Position numbers and translations under genes: made by a program. Of a stretch of DNA of 64,000 bases, positions 26,627 to 34,007 are shown one piece after another (positions within the stretch are counted from its first letter, which is position 1; each line of letters starts with the position of its first letter). Under the pieces are notes generated by a model, which was not told the origin of the DNA, made no database searches, and worked only from the letters and a program-made list of their open reading frames with translations. The stretch is taken from contig JABARE010000004.1 in assembly GCA_019187365.1 (NCBI GenBank), positions 1 to 64,000 on the forward strand, read 5' to 3'. Origin of the DNA: Saprospiraceae bacterium (GTDB lineage Bacteria > Bacteroidota > Bacteroidia > Chitinophagales > Saprospiraceae).

Positions 26627-27628
26627 GTGCCTGACAAGACGAACATACTGTATTTGCTGTGGTGGCATCTGAACGAGTTTCAGTGGTTTGCCATTCCAGA
26701 TATGGGCGTATTTCGAGGAGCGGGCCACCCCACAACAGTGGATCACACACAGGGCATGATCCTGCCAGCGCATCTTACCCTGAGTCTCGATGAGGAAGAC
26801 GATGCACTCGCTTCAGTTCAACTCGAACATTGGCACGACGCATTTGGCTACGAAGGGGTTGAACTCAGAGCTAAACTCATCGCTCTGGGAGCAGCAGGCC
26901 GCAAGGCGCTGCAATCGTCAAAAGCATTCGATTTACCCCCTTTCGGCGTTCTCCACCAAATAGACGGTCGCCTCCGCTTCGAGCAGGGGAGCACCAACCT
27001 CCACCGCGAATTTTACGGAATGGGGGCGCTGCCGGTAAAAGCGATCAGTCCTGGGGTATATCAAAAACCCGAAGTATCCGCTCCGGTCGTCGTTCCACCC
27101 TCGAGGGTATCGCGTGAGATGCGGAAGGCACGCAACACGGCACTTGCATCGCTTCTCGTTTTGCTCAGCGCCCTGGTGCTCTTTTTTTGTTGGAGGAGCT
27201 GTAACAGTGCAGCCCCGATGACAGACCCAATCATGGAAACGCCACAGGCCTCTGATAGCGTTTCTTCAACAGAGCAGAAAGATACCGGCTCGCTCCAGGA
27301 CAGCGATGCCGCGATGCAGCAGGAGACAGACCAGGTCATCGTGCGCGATTCCGGAGAAGTTGTCATCGAGGAGAGCATAGTGGATTCACTCAGTGCAACG
27401 GTCCAGCACCGTTCCTGCATCATCATTGTGGGGTCATTTCTTCGTCAACAGAATGCCGTTCGCATGGCGCAACGTCTTTCTGCTGCAAATTTTACCGTGC
27501 ACAGAGAGACTTTCGGCCGGTTTACCCGCGTGGGAGTTGTTTTTGATTGCGTCGAGAAGGATTTGGCTGAAATGCTCTCTATCCTCAGACAACAAGTAGA
27601 TGCAGGCGCCTGGGTATTAAAATACTAA
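26627..27628 (+). CDS. HU-CCDC81-like and SPOR domain protein
   Basis: 333 residues from GTG 26627 (see promoter at 26596). The N-terminal 130 residues (ILYLLWWHLNEFQWFAIPDMGVFRG, then QGMILPAHLTLSLDEE) resemble the HU-CCDC81 tandem found in Bacteroidota SPOR proteins. A membrane helix lies near residues 166-186 (ALASLLVLLSALVLFFCW), then an acidic Ser/Thr-rich linker and a C-terminal SPOR domain (CIIIVGSFLRQQNAVRMAQRL ... GAWVLKY). SPOR domains bind denuded peptidoglycan at division sites, so a link from DNA or cytoplasm to septal wall is possible. kdsA follows 9 bp later. Confidence 0.75.
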   Translation: MPDKTNILYLLWWHLNEFQWFAIPDMGVFRGAGHPTTVDHTQGMILPAHLTLSLDEEDDALASVQLEHWHDAFGYEGVELRAKLIALGAAGRKALQSSKAFDLPPFGVLHQIDGRLRFEQGSTNLHREFYGMGALPVKAISPGVYQKPEVSAPVVVPPSRVSREMRKARNTALASLLVLLSALVLFFCWRSCNSAAPMTDPIMETPQASDSVSSTEQKDTGSLQDSDAAMQQETDQVIVRDSGEVVIEESIVDSLSATVQHRSCIIIVGSFLRQQNAVRMAQRLSAANFTVHRETFGRFTRVGVVFDCVEKDLAEMLSILRQQVDAGAWVLKY

Positions 27629-27637
27629 GTTTGCAGA

Positions 27638-28453
27638 ATGAACAATCATGCCCTGGAAATCATCCAATCCCGCCGACACCAAAATTTTTTCCTGATCGCA
27701 GGCCCTTGTGTCGTGGAGTCTGCCGGATTGTGTGAAGACGTCGCCGGCGCAGTGAGTGAGATGTGCAGGCAGCGCCACATCCCTTACATTTTTAAAGCTT
27801 CCTATCGCAAGGCAAACCGCTCCCGCCTCGATTCCTTTACCGGAATAGGCGATGACAAGGCACTGGAAATCCTTCGCGATACGGGAAGAAAATTGGACCT
27901 GCCGGTTACGACGGACATCCATGCCGATGACGAAGCCGCAATGGCAGCTCCTTTCGTAGATGTATTGCAGATCCCGGCTTTTTTGTGTCGCCAGACGTCA
28001 TTATTGGTAGCGGCTGCCTCAACGGGCAAAATCGTCAACGTAAAAAAGGGACAATTTATGAGTCCGGAAGGAATGCAGTTTGCCGTTGACAAGGTTCGTC
28101 AGTCGGGCAATGACGGGATTTGGCTTACTGACCGGGGCACCAGTTTCGGTTACCAGGACCTGATCGTCGATTACCGTGGGATCCCCATCATGCAGCAGTT
28201 TGGTGTCCCGGTTGTCATGGACTGCACCCATTCTTTGCAAAAGCCCAATCAAAGCGCAGGCGTGACCGGAGGGCAGCCGGAGGCCATTGGGACCATTGCC
28301 CGTGCAGCCATCGCCGTAGGTGCCGACGGGTTGTTTATTGAGACCCACCCGGATCCCTCCCGCGCAAAATCCGATGGGGCCAATATGCTTCGCCTCGATC
28401 GGTTGGAGCCTTTGCTCGACCTATTGTGCAGGATCCGGGCGGCCGTCTCATGA
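27638..28453 (+). CDS. kdsA: 3-deoxy-8-phosphooctulonate synthase (KDO-8-phosphate synthase)
   Basis: 271 residues. It condenses phosphoenolpyruvate with arabinose-5-phosphate in KDO synthesis for lipopolysaccharide. Motifs: LIAGPCVVES, FKASYRKANRS, TDIHADDEA, QIPAFLCRQTSLLVAA, DCTHSLQKPN and FIETHPDP. The Cys in AGPC, with the later His (DCTHS), Glu (FIETH) and Asp (KSDGA), corresponds to the four metal ligands of metal-dependent KdsA (Cys11, His185, Glu222, Asp233 in Aquifex), so I infer the metal-dependent class. Lies between the SPOR gene and an oxidoreductase gene, overlapping the latter by 4 bp. Confidence 0.94.
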   Translation: MNNHALEIIQSRRHQNFFLIAGPCVVESAGLCEDVAGAVSEMCRQRHIPYIFKASYRKANRSRLDSFTGIGDDKALEILRDTGRKLDLPVTTDIHADDEAAMAAPFVDVLQIPAFLCRQTSLLVAAASTGKIVNVKKGQFMSPEGMQFAVDKVRQSGNDGIWLTDRGTSFGYQDLIVDYRGIPIMQQFGVPVVMDCTHSLQKPNQSAGVTGGQPEAIGTIARAAIAVGADGLFIETHPDPSRAKSDGANMLRLDRLEPLLDLLCRIRAAVS

Positions 28454-30030
28454 ATGCTTCCACGGTAAACTATCGAATTCCGGCAGAATCACTGGAAGAA
28501 TCCGGGGCACACCAAAGTGCCATACGACACGAACTGGGTCTGCCGCGGGATCAGGAGTTTTCCTACCGCATTTTGAGAAAAAGCATAGATGCCAGAAGCC
28601 GTAACATCGTTTGGGTGCTCCGAGCGGAGGTATATTTCGGTCCGGTTCCAGCTCAAAGGCCCATTGAATTTGAGTGCGCAGATGTTTCCGGCAGCAAAAC
28701 CGTACACATCGTGGGAGCCGGCCCGTGTGGTTACTTTGCGGCTCTCGAGCTCATCCGCGCCGGTTTGCGACCTGTTGTGCTCGAAAGAGGAAAGGACGTT
28801 CGCGCCCGGCGACGCGACTTGCGGGCGATACAGCAATCCGGCACCGTAAATCCGGATTCAAATTATTGTTTTGGCGAAGGGGGCGCAGGCACCTATTCAG
28901 ATGGAAAATTGTACACCCGTGCCGACAAGCGTGGCGATGTGCGAACCGCGCTCGAATGGCTGGTGGCGCACGGCGCCAACCCGGAAATCCTCGTCGAGGC
29001 CCATCCCCACATTGGCAGCAACAAGCTTCCGGGAATCGTAGAGAACATCCGCCGCCGCATCGAGCAAGCCGGTGGAGAAGTCCACTTCGGCCAACGCGTC
29101 TGCGATATGGTGGTTGAACGCGGGCGTGTACAGCGACTGATTACAGAAAAGGGAGAGTGGGGTGTCGACCGTGTGATCCTCGCTACGGGACATTCTGCCC
29201 GCGAAATATACCGGATGTTTGCATCCAGGCAAATTGCCATGCAGACCAAACCTTTCGCCCTTGGTCTGCGCATCGAGCATCCTCAGAGCACCGTGGATGC
29301 TATGCAATATCACCTTAAAAGCCGCCCGGAGTATCTTCCTCCGGCAAGTTACAACATGAGCTGTCAGGCCCGTGGGAAGGGCGTTTTTTCCTTTTGCATG
29401 TGCCCCGGAGGTCTTGTTGTGCCAGCGGCAACCGCTCCTGGCGAAATCGTGGTCAACGGCATGTCGCTCTCGCGCAGGGATTCCCCTTTTGCCAACAGCG
29501 GGCTGGTTACTGCAGTGGACGATTCCGACTTTTTACCTTTCACTTCCAGCGGCGTTCTCAGGGGGATGGATTTTCAGGCCAGCATCGAAAGGAGGATGTT
29601 CGATGCCGGTGATGGCTCCCAACGGGCTCCTTCCCAGCGACTGGGCGACTTCCTCAAAAGCCAGATCAGCCAAACGCTTCCTGACTGTTCGTACATCCCC
29701 GGCATCTACCCCCAAAATCTGGCTGCGCTGCTGCCCAAGGACCTTTGTCTTCGCCTACGTGAGGGCCTGGCCACCTTATGCCGCCGGCACCCCGGATTTT
29801 TGGATCCTGATGCCGTGCTCCTTGCCACGGAATCCAGAACAAGCGCACCGGTGACCATACCACGCGTGGCACCTGCACTTTGCCACCCGGAACTGACCAA
29901 CCTGCACCCTGCAGGAGAAGGTGCTGGCTATGCAGGCGGTATTCTCTCTGCTGCAATGGACGGACGAAAGGTTGCGCGTGCCATTGCCGCGCTGATGGCC
30001 GAACCCAACATGGCAGCGGTCCAGGCATAA
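28450..30030 (+). CDS. NAD(P)/FAD-dependent oxidoreductase (COG2509-like)
   Basis: 526 residues from the ATG at 28450, which overlaps the kdsA stop as ATGA and suggests translational coupling; the longer frame from 28426 is less likely. After an N-terminal domain of about 85 residues comes the FAD-binding GAGPCGYFAALELIRAG, then the family mark FGEGGAGTYSDGKLYTR, ILATGHSAREIYRM and a C-terminal GEGAGYAGGILSAAMDG. The family is widespread and cytoplasmic; the physiological substrate is unknown. Confidence 0.87.
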   Translation: MNASTVNYRIPAESLEESGAHQSAIRHELGLPRDQEFSYRILRKSIDARSRNIVWVLRAEVYFGPVPAQRPIEFECADVSGSKTVHIVGAGPCGYFAALELIRAGLRPVVLERGKDVRARRRDLRAIQQSGTVNPDSNYCFGEGGAGTYSDGKLYTRADKRGDVRTALEWLVAHGANPEILVEAHPHIGSNKLPGIVENIRRRIEQAGGEVHFGQRVCDMVVERGRVQRLITEKGEWGVDRVILATGHSAREIYRMFASRQIAMQTKPFALGLRIEHPQSTVDAMQYHLKSRPEYLPPASYNMSCQARGKGVFSFCMCPGGLVVPAATAPGEIVVNGMSLSRRDSPFANSGLVTAVDDSDFLPFTSSGVLRGMDFQASIERRMFDAGDGSQRAPSQRLGDFLKSQISQTLPDCSYIPGIYPQNLAALLPKDLCLRLREGLATLCRRHPGFLDPDAVLLATESRTSAPVTIPRVAPALCHPELTNLHPAGEGAGYAGGILSAAMDGRKVARAIAALMAEPNMAAVQA

Positions 30031-30105
30031 CCGTTCGATCCTCTGACCGAGCTTTCCACTTAGCCTGGAGTTCCCGTGGTCTCCCGAACACATTCTAAGG
30101 ATTGA

Positions 30106-30113
30106 TACCTTTG
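30106..30113 (+). promoter_or_regulatory. Promoter -7 element TACCTTTG for the keto-acid dehydrogenase gene
   Basis: Exact match to TAnnTTTG, 18 bp before the GTG start at 30132, which leaves a very short leader. Confidence 0.5.
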
Positions 30114-30131
30114 CGGTGACGTCCCTATCCC

Positions 30132-32186
30132 GTGAAGAAATCGACACCCAACCACGCCGACCTGTTGATGCGAGCTTTCCGCCTGATGGCTACGGCCAAG
30201 TGCATGGCCGAACTCTACGAGGACCAGGTAAAGCTTACCAGCAAATACGTCCATGCGACTTCGCGAGGGCACGAGGCCATTCAAATTGCCTTAGGCCTCC
30301 AGTTACTACCGGAAGATTATCTGTCGGCATATTACCGCGACGACGCTCTGTTGCTAGCCATCGGGATGGAGCCGTGGGAATTGATGTTACAATTGCTGGC
30401 CAAGAGAGACGATCCCTTTTCGGGTGGGCGAACGTACTACAGCCATCCAAGCCTTCGCAGATCCGGGATGCCAAAAATACCACACCAGTCCTCGGCTACC
30501 GGAATGCAAGCCATTCCGACGACCGGAGTAGCTCTGGGGCTGGCGTATCGGGAACGGTTGGGCCTGAACCCGGAAGATGAGCAGCTTCCCGTTGTTGTGT
30601 GTTCCCTGGGTGATGCTTCCATGACCGAGGGGGAAGTAGCGGAAGCATTGCACATGGCCTCGGTGCGCAAACTGCCCATCCTCTTCGTTGTGCAGGACAA
30701 CGAATGGGACATCAGTGCCCACGCTTCCGAGATACGGTGCGGGACGGCGCTGGATTTTGCCCGTGGTTTTCCAGGTCTGGAAGCTCATACCGTCGACGGT
30801 TCAGATTTTGAGGCTTGTTACGCCATACTCTCAAAATTGCTGGCGCGCATCCGCAAAAGGCGTGTTCCTGTGCTTCTTCACGCCCGAGTTCCCCTGCTGA
30901 ACCATCACACCAGTGGGGTTCGAAAAGACTGGTACCGGGACGATTTGGCCGAACACGCCCAAAGAGATCCATATCCTGCACTGAGGAATGTAGTGCTTGG
31001 GGAGGGATTTTCTGAACAGGAGGTGGAGGAAGCCGAACGTTTAGCGAAAGAGCGGGTGGGCAGAGACTTTGTCAGGGCCAGGAACGCCGAAGATCCAAAG
31101 CCCGAGGACCTATATACCCATATGTTTGCTCCGACACCCATCGTGGCGGAAACCGGGATCCGCCATCCGGAAGGTGGCGAGGAAAGGGTGATGGTGGATT
31201 GTGCGCTGATTGCCATCGAAGAATTGATGCATCGACATCCCGAATGCCTGCTTTACGGACAAGATGTCGGTCGCAGGCTGGGTGGTGTGTTTCGCGAAGC
31301 CGCCACTCTGGCTCAAAAATTTGGAGACCACCGGGTTTTCAATACGCCCATACAGGAAGCTTTTATCGTTGGAAGCACCGTAGGCATGTCGGCAGTAGGC
31401 CTCAAACCCATCGTAGAGGTTCAGTTTGCAGATTACATCTGGCCGGGATTGAATCAGCTTTTTACCGAAGTAGCTCGCTCGTGTTATCTGAGTAATGGAA
31501 AATGGCCTGTCAGTATGATTCTTCGCGTTCCCATCGGTGCATACGGAAGCGGCGGGCCTTACCACTCTTCGAGCATCGAGTCTGTAGTCTGCAACATCAA
31601 AGGGCTCAAGGTCGCTTACCCCTCGAATGGTGCCGACCTGAAAGGACTGCTCAAAGCGGCATACTACGATCCCAATCCCGTTGTCGTCTTCGAACATAAA
31701 GGTCTTTACTGGTCAAAGGTTCCCGGCACGGAAGCCGCGCGGTGCGTCATGCCTGACGAAGATTACTGTATACCCTTGGGAAAGGCGCGGTTGGTGCTTG
31801 AAGCCGATGCGAACCAAACATCCGCGGTTGTTATCACTTACGGCATGGGAGTTCATTGGGCATTGAACGCCGCGTTGAAGATCCCGGGCAAGGTAAGCAT
31901 TCTCGATTTGCGCACCCTCACTCCCTTAGATTTCGATGCTGTGTATGCAAACATACGTAAGCACCACCGCTGTTTGGTGCTAACGGAGGAAACCCTGGAA
32001 AACAGTTTCGCCCAAAGCCTTGCCGGAAGGATTTCCGAGCATTGCTTTGAATACCTCGACGCTCCCGTCCGGTGCCTCGGTGCAAAAGACCTGCCGGCCA
32101 TTCCCCTCAACGCCGTTCTCGAAAGGGAAATGCTCCCCAATGCTGACAGGGTGGAAGCGCTGTTGCACGAGCTGCTGAATTATTGA
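30132..32186 (+). CDS. 2-oxo acid dehydrogenase E1, fused alpha and beta subunits (branched-chain type)
   Basis: 684 residues from a GTG start; an ATG at 30168 is the alternative. The first 320 or so residues are the E1 alpha chain with the thiamine-diphosphate motif beginning GDASMTEGEVAEAL and ending in DNEWDIS. The remainder is E1 beta (LLYGQDVGRRLGGVFREA, FNTPIQEAFIVGSTVGM, EVQFADYIWPGLNQL). Two chains that are separate in most bacteria are joined head to tail, a fusion common in Bacteroidota. With E2 and E3, not in this window, it would convert branched-chain 2-oxo acids to acyl-CoA. Confidence 0.9.
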   Translation: MKKSTPNHADLLMRAFRLMATAKCMAELYEDQVKLTSKYVHATSRGHEAIQIALGLQLLPEDYLSAYYRDDALLLAIGMEPWELMLQLLAKRDDPFSGGRTYYSHPSLRRSGMPKIPHQSSATGMQAIPTTGVALGLAYRERLGLNPEDEQLPVVVCSLGDASMTEGEVAEALHMASVRKLPILFVVQDNEWDISAHASEIRCGTALDFARGFPGLEAHTVDGSDFEACYAILSKLLARIRKRRVPVLLHARVPLLNHHTSGVRKDWYRDDLAEHAQRDPYPALRNVVLGEGFSEQEVEEAERLAKERVGRDFVRARNAEDPKPEDLYTHMFAPTPIVAETGIRHPEGGEERVMVDCALIAIEELMHRHPECLLYGQDVGRRLGGVFREAATLAQKFGDHRVFNTPIQEAFIVGSTVGMSAVGLKPIVEVQFADYIWPGLNQLFTEVARSCYLSNGKWPVSMILRVPIGAYGSGGPYHSSSIESVVCNIKGLKVAYPSNGADLKGLLKAAYYDPNPVVVFEHKGLYWSKVPGTEAARCVMPDEDYCIPLGKARLVLEADANQTSAVVITYGMGVHWALNAALKIPGKVSILDLRTLTPLDFDAVYANIRKHHRCLVLTEETLENSFAQSLAGRISEHCFEYLDAPVRCLGAKDLPAIPLNAVLEREMLPNADRVEALLHELLNY

Positions 32187-32209
32187 TGGAGCTTTTCTAT
32201 AACGACCGC

Positions 32210-33010
32210 TCAACGATGGTAAAACGCTTGTTGATAGGGGCGGCCCTCAACTTGATAGGAAACATAGTAAAGTCCCGGGAACAGGAAATTCAAAGGAACT
32301 GCATTGCCGTTTAGGCGTTCACTGCTGTAAACAACCCTTCCCATTGTGTTGACGACTTGCACCCTTCTCACCCGGGATGAAACGTCGTTTGGAAACACCA
32401 GATTTACTCCTTCACTCTTTATGGCAATATGGAAGTAGTTGTCCGGTAGTTTTTCATCGTTTACGGCTGATTTAAAACGATAAGTCTTTTTGGAAACGAT
32501 GGGATTGTCTCCCGATGGATCCCCATCGCCGTTTGCCAACATACACGCAAAATATATTGTCAGACTGTCGTTGTAAACCGATGCAGGTGCTTTGAACTTA
32601 AATTTCCAGGATGCTTCACCTTTTGCATCAAAGAACAGCGCGGATGCATGTCGCGCATAATTACGCCTGGTAATGTCATCCCGGATAATGTCTACCTTTT
32701 CGAAGGGAATTTCGCTTAACGTTCCGACAGAAGCAAATCCATCGTCCAATACGGTCAACTGAAACCCCGTTCGCGAAGCACTGTCGGATCGGCTGATGAA
32801 TTGAACCTCGTACTCCTGCCCGCCAATGAGGGTGTCAGGAAGTCCGGCGATTTCCGGATTTCCCGAAAAACTACCCCCTTCGTGACATCTCGCACAGGTG
32901 GGTTCTCCGGGGGCGCCCGTGTGACCGGTTGGCGGATTGGAAGAATATTGCAGGAATAAGCCTGAGAATGAGGTGAGAATGACTATCGCAGTGATGGGAC
33001 GCAATGACAT
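32210..33010 (-). CDS. Choice-anchor V domain secreted protein with T9SS domain
   Basis: 266 residues. A short signal-like N-terminus is followed by GHTGAPGEPTCARCHEGG, the start of the choice-anchor V domain, in which CxxCH resembles a haem-attachment motif. A beta-sandwich follows (EYEVQFISRS, GFQLTVLDD, WKFKFKAPASVYNDSLTIYFACMLANGDG), then a T9SS sorting domain (LVFPNDVSSRVRRVQVVNTMGRVV). It should be a surface-exposed or secreted protein; function unknown. A TAACTTTG promoter motif lies 18 bp upstream. Convergent with the E1 gene. Confidence 0.8.
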   Translation of the reverse strand: MSLRPITAIVILTSFSGLFLQYSSNPPTGHTGAPGEPTCARCHEGGSFSGNPEIAGLPDTLIGGQEYEVQFISRSDSASRTGFQLTVLDDGFASVGTLSEIPFEKVDIIRDDITRRNYARHASALFFDAKGEASWKFKFKAPASVYNDSLTIYFACMLANGDGDPSGDNPIVSKKTYRFKSAVNDEKLPDNYFHIAIKSEGVNLVFPNDVSSRVRRVQVVNTMGRVVYSSERLNGNAVPLNFLFPGLYYVSYQVEGRPYQQAFYHR

Positions 33011-33027
33011 GGTGTACTTGTTTTGCC

Positions 33028-33035
33028 CAAAGTTA
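33028..33035 (-). promoter_or_regulatory. Promoter -7 element TAACTTTG for the choice-anchor V gene
   Basis: On the minus strand this reads TAACTTTG, an exact TAnnTTTG match, ending 17 bp before the ATG at 33010. Confidence 0.45.
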
Positions 33036-33151
33036 AAGATTTGACGGCAAAGACATAGCGTTCCTTGGAATCAGACCTTGCCATTTATTGCGCACTTTGC
33101 CTTTTGGAATGTGAGCCTGGAGAGTAGTGGTACGTAGTGTATTAGTGGTCT

Positions 33152-33655
33152 TTATGAATGCAAATAGGGTTCATGGCTGTATGTCATTTTCCGGATGTTT
33201 TCCATCGCATGCTTCATGTAATTTTTCCAGAAGAATTTGGCAAACAACCAGTTTAATGGATACAACAGGGGAATGGTCGAATGCAGGGTGAATTGATAAT
33301 CAACAAGTACCTTGTTAGGTGCCAGTTCGGTGACCTGCCATTTGCCGGTAAACCGGTCAAATCCCAACATCCAGGATTGAAACTGGTCTACCTGAAACAG
33401 CCAGTATTGATTTTCTACCCTTTCGAGAATCCGGTCAACAGAGGCAAAACCACCCTTCTGGGTAAGCGATTTTCCGACGTGCACTTTTTTGCTGGATCCC
33501 GGCTTCCCCCAACCTTCATCGTCGGTGCAATGGGTTACCCTGGGCATGATGCCATAACCCGTATGTATTTTGCTCACGTCGCACAACAAAGGCGTTTTAA
33601 ACGCTCTTTCGAGAGAACTTTCAAAGACCGATGATATGCTTACTATTGTATTCAT
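33152..33655 (-). CDS. SRPBCC (START/Bet v 1-like) family protein
   Basis: 167 residues, no signal peptide. The pattern of an N-terminal strand (IVSISSVFESSLERAFKTPLL), central strands ending in GGFASVDRILERVENQYWLFQV, FTGKWQVTELAPNKVLVDYQFTLHS and a long C-terminal helix (LFAKFFWKNYMKHAMENIRKM) fits the SRPBCC helix-grip fold, which binds hydrophobic ligands. Ligand unknown. Transcribed in the same direction as the choice-anchor V gene but 141 bp from it. Confidence 0.75.
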   Translation of the reverse strand: MNTIVSISSVFESSLERAFKTPLLCDVSKIHTGYGIMPRVTHCTDDEGWGKPGSSKKVHVGKSLTQKGGFASVDRILERVENQYWLFQVDQFQSWMLGFDRFTGKWQVTELAPNKVLVDYQFTLHSTIPLLYPLNWLFAKFFWKNYMKHAMENIRKMTYSHEPYLHS

Positions 33656-34007
33656 ACAGCGTGGTTAATTTAGATTAGATGCCTCTTTTTGGAGATGATT
33701 TTGCTGACCTAACGTTTGTTTGCAAATATAACTCAAATTTTTTATTGGGTAAATTGTAGCTTCATCACCCGGGTTAGTGGGAGTTTTCTTGAAGCAATTT
33801 TTATGGGTGTTTTGAAGGGAAATTGTTTCCCACATGATTCCATTGATTTGTTCATACGCCGGGCATTTTTAAAGGGGTTTGAAAATCGAGTTGAATGCTA
33901 TGGAGAGTTACGATATTTATGGATTTAATTACTTTTGACCAGCGTTGTGGCAACCTATTAACCAGACAACACAATCATTTTTCAACTTGGCATTGTACCC
34001 GGCTAAT
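33656..34007. other. Divergent intergenic region with two promoter-like motifs
   Basis: It separates the minus-strand SRPBCC gene from the plus-strand esterase gene. CAAATATA at 33723-33730 reads TATATTTG on the minus strand and could drive the SRPBCC gene; TACTTTTG at 33930-33937 could drive the esterase. The rest is AT-rich and no open frame looks real. Confidence 0.45.
33930..33937 (+). promoter_or_regulatory. Promoter -7 element TACTTTTG for the secreted esterase gene
   Basis: Exact TAnnTTTG match 70 bp upstream of the ATG at 34008. It leaves the long-frame start at 33945 only a few bases of leader and no signal peptide, so 34008 is preferred. Confidence 0.45.
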
